The position numbers and the translations under genes were made by a program. 64,000 nucleotides of DNA from Aliidongia dinghuensis (GTDB lineage Bacteria > Pseudomonadota > Alphaproteobacteria > ATCC43930 > CGMCC-115725), in assembly GCF_014643535.1 (NCBI RefSeq), contig NZ_BMJQ01000001.1, positions 124,001-188,000 of the forward strand, in the 5' to 3' direction. A model generated the notes under the pieces. It made no database searches. It was not told the DNA's origin and saw nothing but the letters and a program-made list of their open reading frames with translations. Positions 1 to 8,599 of the stretch are shown piece after piece; position 1 is the first letter of the stretch, and every line of letters starts with the position of its first letter.

Positions 1-146
1 TCGCGGGCCCTCTAGTCGCGGGTCATTTGGCGGCGGTCGTCAGCCGCCAGCGTCGAGCCGCGTCCAGGCGAGCGTTTGGCCCGATGGGCAGGTAATCGGA
101 TTTAGATACGGGCGATCCAAGGTCGCGGTGCGACGCCGGCGGCGCC

Positions 147-181
147 GCCCCCGGCAAGGCGGCGATCGCCTTGCCGGGGGC
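147..181. terminator. perfect 14-bp hairpin after the EPS export gene
   Basis: The arms at 147-160 and 168-181 are perfectly complementary, with a 7-nt loop. The hairpin lies 35 bases beyond the stop of the export lipoprotein gene, which is where a terminator or 3' stabilising stem would sit. Neither strand has a clear T-run after the stem, so factor-independent termination is not certain. The rest of 1-215 shows no gene that I can support. Confidence 0.45.
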
Positions 182-215
182 CGCGTGCGCGAAGGCTTCG
201 CTGGCGCGCGCTCGC

Positions 216-812
216 TCAGAACCAGCGTTCCGGCACGATCACCGTGTCGCCCGGCTCGATGCCGGTCGACTGATCGGCCGTATATTGCTGGTGCTGCGGA
301 TCGCCATGGCGGATCACGCGCAGGTCTTCCTTCTTGGCGCGGTAGGTGTAGCCGCCGGCGAGCGCCACGGCGTTGATGGCGCGCAGGTCGCCCGACCAGT
401 CGTAGCTGCCGGGCTTCGCCACCTCGCCCACGACATAGACCGGCAGGTGATGCGTCACCACGACCGAGACGCTCGGGTTGACGACGATGCCGCCGCGGCC
501 GAGCCGGTCGCGCAGCGCCCCTTCGGCCTGCATCGGCGTGAGGCCGGCGACCTTGGTGCGGCCGGCCAGCAGGACCGAGACTTCGCCGCTATCGTCGATC
601 ACTTGTTCGCCGGTCAATTGGTCCTGGCCGAACACGGTGATGGACACGGTGTCGCCGACATGGAGGAGGTTCGCATCGGTGGTCGCTTCCGGGGCGTTGG
701 GCGGCGCCGTTTCGGCGCAGCCGGCGACCAGGCCTGCCAGCGCCAGGCCGAGCAGGGGGGCTCCGAAGCGGGGAGCGAAGCGGGCAGCTATGTTGGAGCC
801 TGCGCGAGGCAT
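216..812 (-). CDS. polysaccharide export lipoprotein, Wza-like (Poly_export/SLBB)
   Basis: Likely an outer-membrane lipoprotein for exopolysaccharide export. The 198-residue product begins with a signal peptide ending in LVAGC, a lipobox that predicts lipidation at the Cys near residue 32. A Poly_export-type domain follows (DTVSITVFGQDQL, then VSVLLAGRTKVAG) and then an SLBB-like segment (VYVVGEVAKPGSY). It is much shorter than E. coli Wza (about 380 residues) and carries one SLBB-like repeat, so it resembles the short export proteins of rhizobial and acetic-acid-bacterial EPS loci. It follows the barrel gene by 25 bases, probably in one operon. The family call is firm; the exported polymer is unknown. 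Confidence 0.85.
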   Translation of the reverse strand: MPRAGSNIAARFAPRFGAPLLGLALAGLVAGCAETAPPNAPEATTDANLLHVGDTVSITVFGQDQLTGEQVIDDSGEVSVLLAGRTKVAGLTPMQAEGALRDRLGRGGIVVNPSVSVVVTHHLPVYVVGEVAKPGSYDWSGDLRAINAVALAGGYTYRAKKEDLRVIRHGDPQHQQYTADQSTGIEPGDTVIVPERWF

Positions 813-837
813 GGTGTGGTTCCCTTCTGATCCGGCC

Positions 838-2115
838 TCAGAACTGCTTCTTGAAGGTCAGCATGAGGATGTTGTCGTTGAAGGTGCGGCTGGCATTGGA
901 CGTGAGGTTTTGGAACATGTAGTCGACGCCCACGATGAAGCCGCGGAGCGCCTCGTACTCCACGCGCCCGTCCGTCGAGATGATGTCGTAGCGGCGCGTG
1001 GATTTCTGCAGCGTGCGGGCATCGTAGCTCGCGGAGGCCTTGAGCAGCAGGTCGCGCTTCAGCTCATGGCTGACCGTCAGCGTCGTCATGTCGTGGACGT
1101 AGCCGGGGCTCTCCGCGAACAGATCCTCGAAATATTCGTGGGTGAACTTGATGTCGGCCTGCGTAAGGTCCGTCGGCGACCAGAGCAGGTCCAAGACCAC
1201 GTCCGGCTTGTTGATCGTGCCGTAGCGCGGGTCGGCGTAATCCTGCGTCTGCCAGCCGCCGGTGATCGAGATCAGGAACAGGCTGTCGATATCGAACACG
1301 AAGCCCGCATCGCTGCGCACGCCGTTGCTGTCGCGGTGGAAGCCCGAGGCGTCGGTCTCGCGGCCGAAGGTGCGGCCGTCGGGGCGGATCTCCAGGAAGG
1401 CCTTCTGCTGGCCGAAGAACGTATGGTCGTACCGGACGTCGCCGAAGATCTCCTGGCGGTCGCGGTCGTTCGTGATGATCTGGCCCTGGGAGCCGAAGGA
1501 CTGGTCGAAGATGCTCTGGTTGACGCCCATCGTGACGGTCACGAGGTTGCTGGACCCGTTGCCGAGAGCAACGCCGGTCTCACCGTCGTAGAGCAGGTAG
1601 GTCGCGGGCTGGAAGCCGTTGATCGTGTTCGGATCGCTGCGCGGCACGGACAGGCGCTGCACGCCGCCCTGTGCGAACAGGCTGACGTCCCGGCCGATCT
1701 GGTCCGAGAGGTTGAGGCGCGCGCCGCCCTGCCAATAATCCTCGTTCGGCAGCGTGATATAGCGGCGCTCCTGATAGTTCAGGTCGAGCAGCGCCCGGAA
1801 GCCGTCGTAGTGGTAGTCGCCGCTGATCCGCCCGCCGTAGTCGACGAAGCCGTCGCCTTTGACCCCGGTCTGCTGGGCGAAGACGTTGTCGTTGTATCCC
1901 AAATCTGCCACGGCGGATGCCTGGAACGACACGGCGCCGATCTGCGTTCCTGGGACCGAGGTGCGTCGGTCGAATCTGTCCTGCAGCAGCTCGTGCGGAC
2001 GGACCTCGTCGGGTGGTGTGTTGATCGCCGGCTGGTCCGGCGTCGACTGTGCCGCCGCAGAGGGGCTGAGCGCCGTGGCAAGCAGGACCCAGAGGCTGGA
2101 GGCGACCAAGACCAT
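838..2115 (-). CDS. outer-membrane beta-barrel protein of the EPS locus
   Basis: Predicted outer-membrane beta-barrel, resembling the BBP2-type barrels found in EPS gene clusters. The mature part has many short alternating strands rich in Tyr, Asp and Arg and ends in LMLTFKKQF; a C-terminal Phe is typical of outer-membrane proteins. I chose the ATG at 2115 because GGAGGG lies about 11 bases upstream and a signal peptide (hydrophobic core, then SPSAAAQ) follows at once, giving 425 residues. The frame stays open to 2313, with other ATGs at 2187 and 2244; those starts would give a long, odd N-terminal extension but also a basic n-region. The gene is cotranscribed with the export lipoprotein gene and probably helps pass polymer across the outer membrane. 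Confidence 0.75.
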   Translation of the reverse strand: MVLVASSLWVLLATALSPSAAAQSTPDQPAINTPPDEVRPHELLQDRFDRRTSVPGTQIGAVSFQASAVADLGYNDNVFAQQTGVKGDGFVDYGGRISGDYHYDGFRALLDLNYQERRYITLPNEDYWQGGARLNLSDQIGRDVSLFAQGGVQRLSVPRSDPNTINGFQPATYLLYDGETGVALGNGSSNLVTVTMGVNQSIFDQSFGSQGQIITNDRDRQEIFGDVRYDHTFFGQQKAFLEIRPDGRTFGRETDASGFHRDSNGVRSDAGFVFDIDSLFLISITGGWQTQDYADPRYGTINKPDVVLDLLWSPTDLTQADIKFTHEYFEDLFAESPGYVHDMTTLTVSHELKRDLLLKASASYDARTLQKSTRRYDIISTDGRVEYEALRGFIVGVDYMFQNLTSNASRTFNDNILMLTFKKQF

Positions 2116-2640
2116 CGCCTTGCCGGCCCTCCGATCGGTAGGTATCCGATCGGCAGGCCAGGGCCAGGACGAGGCAGCCGCCGGCATCTTCGGAACCGAG
2201 AGCAGCGAATGGGAGTTTTTTGAGTTTTTGCGGTGCAGCATCATCGGTCGGTGTCCAGCGGGGTTTCCTCGCATTGTTGACAATTTTACGTTTTTCTTCG
2301 CCGAAAATTCCATGGACCGCGAAAAAAACCGAAACGGCTTGGAAAATTTTCTGATAGAACTATGTTGCGTTGCAAAGACGACATGCGGTGCTCGTCGCTA
2401 CCGAGGTACGCTTGCAGCGCTTAAAAGTTGCGGATACGATCCGTACATTCCCAATAATCGAGAAAAAAGCAACCCTGGGGCCGCTCGTGCCCTAAATTTG
2501 CTCCGAACGCGACTCCCGCACCTTCATTAGCATGCTGCGCATGCGAATGAGATTTCGAACTTGGTAGCGGGTATCTCTAGCCGATCCTGCAAGCATCTCC
2601 GCGAACATTTATCTGTGGATTTACTTGATCGGGGATCACG
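2116..2640. other. AT-richer divergent control region of the EPS locus
   Basis: This stretch separates the minus-strand export genes from the plus-strand glycosyltransferase genes. It is clearly richer in A and T than its surroundings, especially 2270-2480, and probably holds promoters for both directions. TTGACA occurs at 2277-2282 on the plus strand, but no good -10 box follows it. I see no gene, tRNA or long repeat here. If the barrel gene starts further upstream, 2116-2313 would be coding. Confidence 0.5.
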
Positions 2641-3390
2641 ATGAAGTCATCGATGTCGAATTTGACTGCGCGCGCCGAGGGGCTCTCGGTCGCCGACCGG
2701 CCATCTTTCGGCACGGGCAGCTACGGAGCCGATTTCCGATCAAATCAGCCGGCCGACACGGCCCGAAAACCGCTGACGCCGGCTGATCGGACGAGCAAGC
2801 GCGTATTTGATCTCACGGCGAGCCTCATCCTCATCGTCCTCCTGGGGCCGCTGCTCGTGGCGCTGGCGCTGGCGGTCCGCTGTGACGGCGGCAATGCGCT
2901 GTTCGGCCATCGGCGAATCGGTATGGGCGGCCGGACCTTCCGCTGCTGGAAGTTCCGTTCGATGGTGCCGGATGCCGAGGTGGTGCTGGCCCGCACGCTC
3001 GCCAGCAGCCCGGCGGCCCGGGCTGAATGGGATCGCGATTTCAAGCTGCGCGACGACCCGCGGGTGACGCCGCTCGGCAAGTTCCTGCGCAAGTCGAGCC
3101 TCGACGAGCTGCCGCAGCTGTTCAACGTCGTGAAGGGCGAGATGAGCCTGGTCGGACCGCGCCCGATCGTGGCGGCCGAGGTCGAGCGCTACGGCACGGC
3201 GATCGACGATTATCACGCCTGCAAACCCGGCATCACCGGCCTGTGGCAGGTGAGCGGCCGTAACGACATCGACTATGCCGAACGCGTCGAGCTCGATCGG
3301 CGCTATGCCCGGACCTGGTCGCTCGGCGGCGACTTCATGATCCTTCTGCGCACGCTGGGCGCCGTCGCCCGGCGCAGTGGCGCCTACTGA
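2641..3390 (+). CDS. ExoY-type undecaprenyl-phosphate sugar-1-phosphate transferase
   Basis: Bacterial sugar transferase (Bac_transf family) that would start exopolysaccharide repeat units by moving a sugar-1-phosphate from a nucleotide sugar onto undecaprenyl phosphate at the inner membrane. The 249 residues hold a variable N-terminus, KRVFDL at about 53-58, one hydrophobic membrane segment at about 57-79, KFRSM at 104-108, DELPQLFNV at 155-163 and GEMSLVGPRP at 166-175, the usual signature motifs. Its length matches single-domain ExoY-like enzymes rather than long WbaP forms. It is the first plus-strand gene of the locus and is followed at once by a GT2 gene. The sugar cannot be read from sequence. 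Confidence 0.9.
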   Translation: MKSSMSNLTARAEGLSVADRPSFGTGSYGADFRSNQPADTARKPLTPADRTSKRVFDLTASLILIVLLGPLLVALALAVRCDGGNALFGHRRIGMGGRTFRCWKFRSMVPDAEVVLARTLASSPAARAEWDRDFKLRDDPRVTPLGKFLRKSSLDELPQLFNVVKGEMSLVGPRPIVAAEVERYGTAIDDYHACKPGITGLWQVSGRNDIDYAERVELDRRYARTWSLGGDFMILLRTLGAVARRSGAY

Positions 3391-3403
3391 GGAGCCCCGC
3401 GTC

Positions 3404-4585
3404 ATGACCGCAGCCGCGATCCTGCTGGTGCTCTCGCTCCTCTTCCTGGGCCTGGCGGCGCATCCGTTCGTCTCCTATCCGATGAGCCTGCGCTTCGTGA
3501 CGCGCGGCCGCGGCGCCCAGCGGCCCGATTCGTCGGCCCCTCCTTTGTCGACAGGGATGCGCCATCGTTTCGCGGTCTGCGTCTGCGCCTATAACGAGGC
3601 GGCCTGCATCGAGCGCAAGGTTGAGAACATGCTCGAGCTCAGGCAGACGGCGGGCGGCGATCTCGACATCCTGGTCTATGTCGACGGCTCGTCCGACCGC
3701 ACGGCCGAACTGCTCGAGCCCTACGCTGACCGGATCACGCTCGTCGTCTCGCCGGAGCGGCGCGGCAAGACCTACGGCATGAACCTGCTGGTGAGCCGCA
3801 CCAGTGCCGACGTCATCGTCTTCACCGACGCGAACGTGCGCATCGATCCGACCGCGATCGCGGCGATCGACCGGCGCTTTGCCGATCCTCAGGTCGGCTG
3901 CGTCTGCGGCCATCTCATCTATACCAACGGCGAGGAGACCGCGACCGCCGAGGTGGGCTCGCTCTATTGGCGGCTGGAAGAAACGATCAAGCGGCATGAG
4001 AGCGCGTTCGGCGCAGTCATGGGCGCCGACGGCTCGCTGTTCGCGATTCGTCGCAACCTGCACCGCGCCGTGCCGGCCAACCTGATCGACGACATGTTCG
4101 TGTCGCTCGGCATCCTGTGCGACGGCTACAAGGTCGTGACTGCGCCCGACGCGCTCGCCTACGAGGCATCCGTGACGTCGTCGAAGGAGGAATTCCGGCG
4201 CAAGGTGCGCATCGCCTGCCAGGCGTTCAATGTCCATCGCGAGCTGTGGCCGCGCCTGAAGCGGCTGCCGGCCGCCGTCGTCTATATGTATCTGTCGCAC
4301 AAGCTCCTGCGCTGGGTGGCCGCGTTCAATCTGGCGCTCTCGGCGCTGTTCGCCGCGGCCGGCCTCTTCGTCATGGGCGTGCCGGCGGCGGCCCTGGCGC
4401 TGCTCGCAATTCTCGGGACGGGGATGCTCTGGGCCTCCATCCGCTTCCAGCTGCGGCCGCTGTCGTCGATCGCCGAGATCCTGGTGGCGCTGGCTGGCGC
4501 CTCGCTCGGCGTCATCCAGTCGCTGCGCGGGCATCAGTTCCAGACCTGGACCCCAGCCTCGTCGATCCGCCGGGTGGGCCATTGA
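3404..4585 (+). CDS. membrane-associated family 2 glycosyltransferase
   Basis: GT-A fold glycosyltransferase of family 2, probably extending the lipid-linked EPS repeat. Visible motifs are VCVCAYNEA near the N-terminus, YVDGSSDRT, FTDANVRID (a DXD-like metal site), GADGSLFAIRR and DDMFVSL. One hydrophobic segment lies at the N-terminus and two to three in the last 110 residues, as in membrane GT2 enzymes. I chose the ATG at 3404 because GAGGAG lies 8-13 bases upstream; an in-frame GTG at 3377 would overlap the end of the sugar transferase gene. The product has 393 residues. The close spacing says it is cotranscribed with the priming enzyme. Confidence 0.88.
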   Translation: MTAAAILLVLSLLFLGLAAHPFVSYPMSLRFVTRGRGAQRPDSSAPPLSTGMRHRFAVCVCAYNEAACIERKVENMLELRQTAGGDLDILVYVDGSSDRTAELLEPYADRITLVVSPERRGKTYGMNLLVSRTSADVIVFTDANVRIDPTAIAAIDRRFADPQVGCVCGHLIYTNGEETATAEVGSLYWRLEETIKRHESAFGAVMGADGSLFAIRRNLHRAVPANLIDDMFVSLGILCDGYKVVTAPDALAYEASVTSSKEEFRRKVRIACQAFNVHRELWPRLKRLPAAVVYMYLSHKLLRWVAAFNLALSALFAAAGLFVMGVPAAALALLAILGTGMLWASIRFQLRPLSSIAEILVALAGASLGVIQSLRGHQFQTWTPASSIRRVGH

Positions 4586-4751
4586 CGTTTGCTCGGCTGT
4601 CGCTTGGGCGGATCGCCCTGCGGCGGATCGGCGCGGTGGCGAACCAGGGCACCGTTCGCCGCCGCGCCGATTATGATGGGGCGAGCACGCGTCGGGCGGT
4701 GATTGCCGGAGGTGGTGATTGCCGGCCGGAGTGTTGCGCCCCTGACATGAG

Positions 4752-6764
4752 ATGGAGCGTCCGCGCTTGATCTTCGCTTCGCTCCCCCGCCGCGACGTCC
4801 TGATCGGCGCCGCGGCGCTGGCCGCTTGGCGGCCGACGCTCGGATGGGCCGCCGAGGCCCCGCCGCTGCTGGCGCTCGACTTCACCCAAGGACTGCCAGC
4901 CGGCGCTCGTTTCGAGCGCGGCGGCCCGGCGATGGCCGAGGCGCCGGGCGGTGCGCTCAAGCCGGTGGCCGCCCATGTTCCGCGCCAGGCACTCGATCCG
5001 GCGACCGGCCGGCCGCAGGGCCTGGTGATCGAGGGCACGGCGACCAACTATGCCCGCAACGCGCTGGCGCTCGCGAGCCATACCTGGCAGCCGAAGGGGG
5101 CGGCGATCGCGGCGGTGGCGCCCGACGTCGCAGCGCCCGACGGCTCCCATACCGTCGCCCGTCTGCGCATCCATCAACAGAAGGGCGACCTGGGCATCGT
5201 CGGCGGCGCCGGTCCGATCGGGGCCGGCGAGATCTGCACACTCTCGCTCTATCTGCGCCAGATCGGCGAGGGCACCGAATGGTCGCTCAACCTGTTCGAT
5301 TATGGGACCTACCACGGCCATTTCGAGCGGGTGCCGCTCGCGCCCGACTGGCGGCGCGTCAGCTTCACCATGCATTGGGACGGGCGCGACATCAGCAACA
5401 AGGTGATCAACCTCGCGCCCGGTCGCCCGGAATGGGCTGCGGGATCGACCCATGAGGCGCTCGCCTGGGGCTGTCAGCTCGAGCTCGGCCGGGTCGCTTC
5501 GTCGCTGATCGCAACGGACAGCCTGCCGGTCGCGCGCCCGGCGGAGACGGTCACGATCGACGCGGCTCCCCTGTCGCGGCCGGCCGGGCTCCTGCGCCTC
5601 GTCCTGCCGCGCGGCGGCGTGCGTGGTGCAACCTTGCTCGATACGGAGGGCGGCGGCATCCGGTTCGGCTATAGCGAGAGCGGCTGGCTCGAAGCGACGG
5701 TCGGCGGGGTTGCGGTCAGCGGCAGCAGCGACGCGACCGGTGATACGGTGGTCGAGCTCGGCTGGGGGTCGTCCGGCGTCATCCTGCGCAGCGGAACCGG
5801 CGGGACCGCGACGCTGCGCGGCAGCAATCCGGCGAAGCCCGGGCCGGTTGCCTGCGGGGCCAGCGCCCGTCTTTTTGCCCGCATGGACGGCTCAGCGCCG
5901 CTCAACGGGGTGCTGGGCCAGCTGGTGCTCGAGGCGAACGCGCCGGCGGCGCCGCGAATGGCCGCTGCGGCTGCGGCACCCGGCTTCGTGCCCGCCGGCT
6001 ACAAGCTCGTGTTCGGCGACGAGTTCGACGATCCGGACGTGACCCGCATCAACGAGAACGCGACCGGTGGCCGACCGGGAGCACCCGCCTGGCGCAGCCG
6101 GTACCATCAGGACCGGTTCCAGGTCATCAACCAGGAAAAGCAGATCTACATGGATCCGGGATTCGGCGGCAAGGCCGGCCATCCCTTGGGCGTCCAGCCG
6201 TTCTCGATCAAGAACGGCATCCTCACCATCACGGCCGATCGCGCCGACCCGGTCGGGGTCAGCCCGCATATCCTCAATTTCAAATACACGTCGGGCTGCA
6301 TCACGAGCGAGCTCACCCACTGGCAGACCTACGGCTATTTCGAGATGCGCGCGCGGCTGCCGGTCGGCAAGGGCTTCTGGCCGGCATTCTGGCTGCTGCC
6401 CAAAGCGCTGCACTGGCCGCCTGAGATCGACATCTTCGAGGGATCGGGCACGCGGCCGAGCGCCGTCCATCTGGGCGTGCTGATCGCCAAGGGCCAGACG
6501 GCCGACAAATGGATCGAGGACGTGATCAACGTCGGAGATGGCTTCCACGTCTACGGGCTCGAGTGGACGCGCGAGGAGCTCGTCTGGTTCCTCGACGGCA
6601 AGCCGGTCTGGCGCCAGCCGAACGGCATCAACGAGGACATGTACATCCTGGCGAACCTGGCGCTCGGCAGTCACGACCCGAAATTCATACCGGACCCGGA
6701 CGAGACGACCCCGTTCCCCGGCAAGTTCGAGATCGACTACATCCGCGCCTACCGCAAGGGATAG
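4752..6764 (+). CDS. exported GH16 glycanase with an extra N-terminal domain
   Basis: Predicted secreted glycoside hydrolase of family 16, likely cutting or trimming the EPS made by this locus, as ExoK-like enzymes do. The N-terminus has a twin-arginine-like signal (LPRRDVLIGAAALAA). Residues about 30-260 form an unrelated domain whose segment DPATGRPQGLVIEGTATN resembles domains common in phage tail and head-fibre proteins and may bind carbohydrate. The GH16 catalytic domain covers about 415-668; EIDIFEG places the nucleophile Glu at 558 and the acid/base Glu at 563. At 670 residues it is more than twice a plain GH16 enzyme. It lies 166 bases after the GT2 gene. Substrate specificity is not readable. 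Confidence 0.88.
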   Translation: MERPRLIFASLPRRDVLIGAAALAAWRPTLGWAAEAPPLLALDFTQGLPAGARFERGGPAMAEAPGGALKPVAAHVPRQALDPATGRPQGLVIEGTATNYARNALALASHTWQPKGAAIAAVAPDVAAPDGSHTVARLRIHQQKGDLGIVGGAGPIGAGEICTLSLYLRQIGEGTEWSLNLFDYGTYHGHFERVPLAPDWRRVSFTMHWDGRDISNKVINLAPGRPEWAAGSTHEALAWGCQLELGRVASSLIATDSLPVARPAETVTIDAAPLSRPAGLLRLVLPRGGVRGATLLDTEGGGIRFGYSESGWLEATVGGVAVSGSSDATGDTVVELGWGSSGVILRSGTGGTATLRGSNPAKPGPVACGASARLFARMDGSAPLNGVLGQLVLEANAPAAPRMAAAAAAPGFVPAGYKLVFGDEFDDPDVTRINENATGGRPGAPAWRSRYHQDRFQVINQEKQIYMDPGFGGKAGHPLGVQPFSIKNGILTITADRADPVGVSPHILNFKYTSGCITSELTHWQTYGYFEMRARLPVGKGFWPAFWLLPKALHWPPEIDIFEGSGTRPSAVHLGVLIAKGQTADKWIEDVINVGDGFHVYGLEWTREELVWFLDGKPVWRQPNGINEDMYILANLALGSHDPKFIPDPDETTPFPGKFEIDYIRAYRKG

Positions 6765-6778
6765 GCTTGCAGGCAAGG

Positions 6779-6814
6779 AAAAAGCCGCGGGCCCTGCGGC
6801 GCCGCGGCTTTTTC
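6779..6814. terminator. bidirectional intrinsic terminator
   Basis: A perfect 12-bp stem (6779-6790 with 6802-6813) closes an 11-nt loop. It carries a run of five A before and five T after the GC-rich part, so it can end transcription in both directions. It lies between the convergent GH16 gene and the Ser/Thr-rich protein gene. Confidence 0.92.
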
Positions 6815-6837
6815 TTGATTCTGGCCGATCCCTGGGA

Positions 6838-7413
6838 TCAGACGCTGATGCCGACCGAGCCCAGCACGCTCGTCAGTGCCGAGACGCTGTTCTGCAGCGC
6901 CGCCGTAGCCGAGGACGCGGTCGTGGCGCCGCTCGTGCTCGTCGTGCCGTTCGTGTCGGCGCTGGTCAGCGCGGTGCTGCTGCCGTTGACATTGCCGCCG
7001 CCCGTGCGCGCGTAGATCGCCTTGCCGACTGCGGTCAGCTCGTAGGTGGCGCCGGTCACCTTGCCGCCGGACACGATCTTCTTGTCGAGCTTCAGCCAGC
7101 CGGCATTGCGGATGTTCGCGACCGTAGTCGGCTCCGTGCCGGTCGCGTTCCAGGGAATCGTGAGCGGGCCGCTATTGTCGCCGACCGCCTGCAGCACGCG
7201 CTGCTGGCTGTTGGTCAACCGGCCTTCGGAGAGTGCGAGAGTGGTCGACGGTGTCGTGGAGCTCGATTGGGTCAAGAGCGCGCTAATGGCGCTGCCCGAG
7301 CTCGAGCCGCCGAGCAGGTTCGCGACGCTCGCCGAACCGGTGGTCGATCCGAGCCAGCTCCCGAGGATGCCGGAGGTCGAGGAGACGCCGAAGGAGGACG
7401 GAATCGAGGACAT
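6838..7413 (-). CDS. Ser/Thr/Gly-rich protein with a compact central domain, unknown function
   Basis: I do not recognise this 191-residue protein. The ATG at 7413 follows an AGGGGTT-type ribosome site. Both ends are low-complexity: an N-terminal Ser/Gly/Thr stretch and a C-terminal Thr/Ser/Ala stretch. The middle, about residues 63-140, looks like a small folded domain (LTNSQQRVLQAV, then VANIRNAGWLKLDKKI and TYELTAVGKAIYARTG), a pattern resembling winged-helix modules. There is no signal peptide, which fits a cytosolic protein or one exported by a non-Sec route. It is a single-gene unit that shares a terminator with the EPS genes and is divergent from the sapC-like gene. The winged-helix idea is a guess from spacing of hydrophobics. 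Confidence 0.6.
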   Translation of the reverse strand: MSSIPSSFGVSSTSGILGSWLGSTTGSASVANLLGGSSSGSAISALLTQSSSTTPSTTLALSEGRLTNSQQRVLQAVGDNSGPLTIPWNATGTEPTTVANIRNAGWLKLDKKIVSGGKVTGATYELTAVGKAIYARTGGGNVNGSSTALTSADTNGTTSTSGATTASSATAALQNSVSALTSVLGSVGISV

Positions 7414-7657
7414 CGCACTAACCCCTAGGTGTTTCCCCGAGAGGACGGCGCCGTCGGGGCGCCCTTCAACAACATCGACTGGGTTCAACCATTCCGGAGT
7501 CGACGAGCCGGAGCCGTTCGGCCAGTGCCTTTGCACCACGCAGCATAGAAGCACCGAATCCTTAACAAGTCGAGAACAAAGCTGTCGAACGCTGGCATCT
7601 GCGGTTGTCCGGCGCTAATGCTGCAGGGGGCAAGTTCTCGAATTGGAAGGGCGCGTC

Positions 7658-8449
7658 ATGGTTGCAGCGGGTGCAGAGGCTGGCGAAGGCGGTATGGGTG
7701 GTGACGCTCCGGCGCTGCCGCCGTTCTTCAGGCAGGTCGTGGCCCTCAACGCCGCCCGGCACGGCGCGCTCAAGCTCGACCGCAGCCGCGGCTACGGCTT
7801 TGCGGCCGGCGTCAACGCCCTACCGCTCGGCCTTGGCGAAGTGCCGCTCGCGGCACAGCATTATCCGGTCGTGCTGACGGCGGGGCCGAACCCGGTGCCG
7901 GTCGCGGTTCTGGGATATCGCAACGGCGAGAATCTGTTCGTCGACAAGGACGGCGCCTGGCTTGCCGGCGCCTACGTTCCGGCCTATGTCCGGTCGTTCC
8001 CGTTCATCCTGATCGAGCCGCCCAGCACCGGGCAGAATCCGGCAGGAGAGGTCTATCTCGGTATCGAGACCACGACGCCGATGCTGGGCGAGACGGGCGA
8101 GGCACTCTTCGCCTATGGCGAGCCGACCGAGCTTGCGGCCGAGGCGATGCGCTTCGCGGTCGCCTATCGCGACGAGCTCGCCCGGGCGACGGCGTTCGGG
8201 CAGGCGCTCGGCGTAGCCGAGGTGCTGCAGGCGAACGCGGCGCGGCTCGACTTCAAGGACGGCGGCACGGCCCGGCTCGACGGGTTCCAGGTGATCGACG
8301 TCGCGAAGATCGAGGCGCTCGACGACGCCCGGTTCCTCGACTGGCGCCGGCAGGGCTGGCTTGCAGCGCTCTACGCGATCCCGCAATCGGCAGCCCGTTG
8401 GGCCACGATCGTCGATCGGGCGCATGGCCGGCGGCGCGACGAGCCTTGA
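7658..8449 (+). CDS. SapC family protein
   Basis: Member of the SapC family, named after a gene beside S-layer loci; the biochemical function is not established. The 263-residue product has the family pattern: FFRQVVALNAARHG near the start, VPLAAQHYPVVLT, a central YVPAYVRSFPFIL and a C-terminal LDGFQVIDVAKIEAL. There is no signal peptide or membrane segment. I chose the ATG at 7658, which has GGAAGG seven bases upstream, over a TTG at 7643. It lies alone between a divergent and a downstream gene with no obvious partner. Confidence 0.8.
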   Translation: MVAAGAEAGEGGMGGDAPALPPFFRQVVALNAARHGALKLDRSRGYGFAAGVNALPLGLGEVPLAAQHYPVVLTAGPNPVPVAVLGYRNGENLFVDKDGAWLAGAYVPAYVRSFPFILIEPPSTGQNPAGEVYLGIETTTPMLGETGEALFAYGEPTELAAEAMRFAVAYRDELARATAFGQALGVAEVLQANAARLDFKDGGTARLDGFQVIDVAKIEALDDARFLDWRRQGWLAALYAIPQSAARWATIVDRAHGRRRDEP

Positions 8450-8599
8450 GCCGGGGCACCTTCACAGGCGATGAACCAATCCCTAACGGGCGGCGGACAT
8501 CGCCTCGGCGGCGGCGCGTTTCAGCCATGTGCCAACGGTAATTGTTGGTAGGCCCAGGCGAGCGCACCTTTACTTCGCAATCTTAGCTGATGGCGAAGC

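Noticed and set aside
2277..2282. TTGACA as promoter of the ExoY-type gene
   Set aside because: No acceptable -10 box follows at 15-19 bases, and the gene starts about 360 bases further on.
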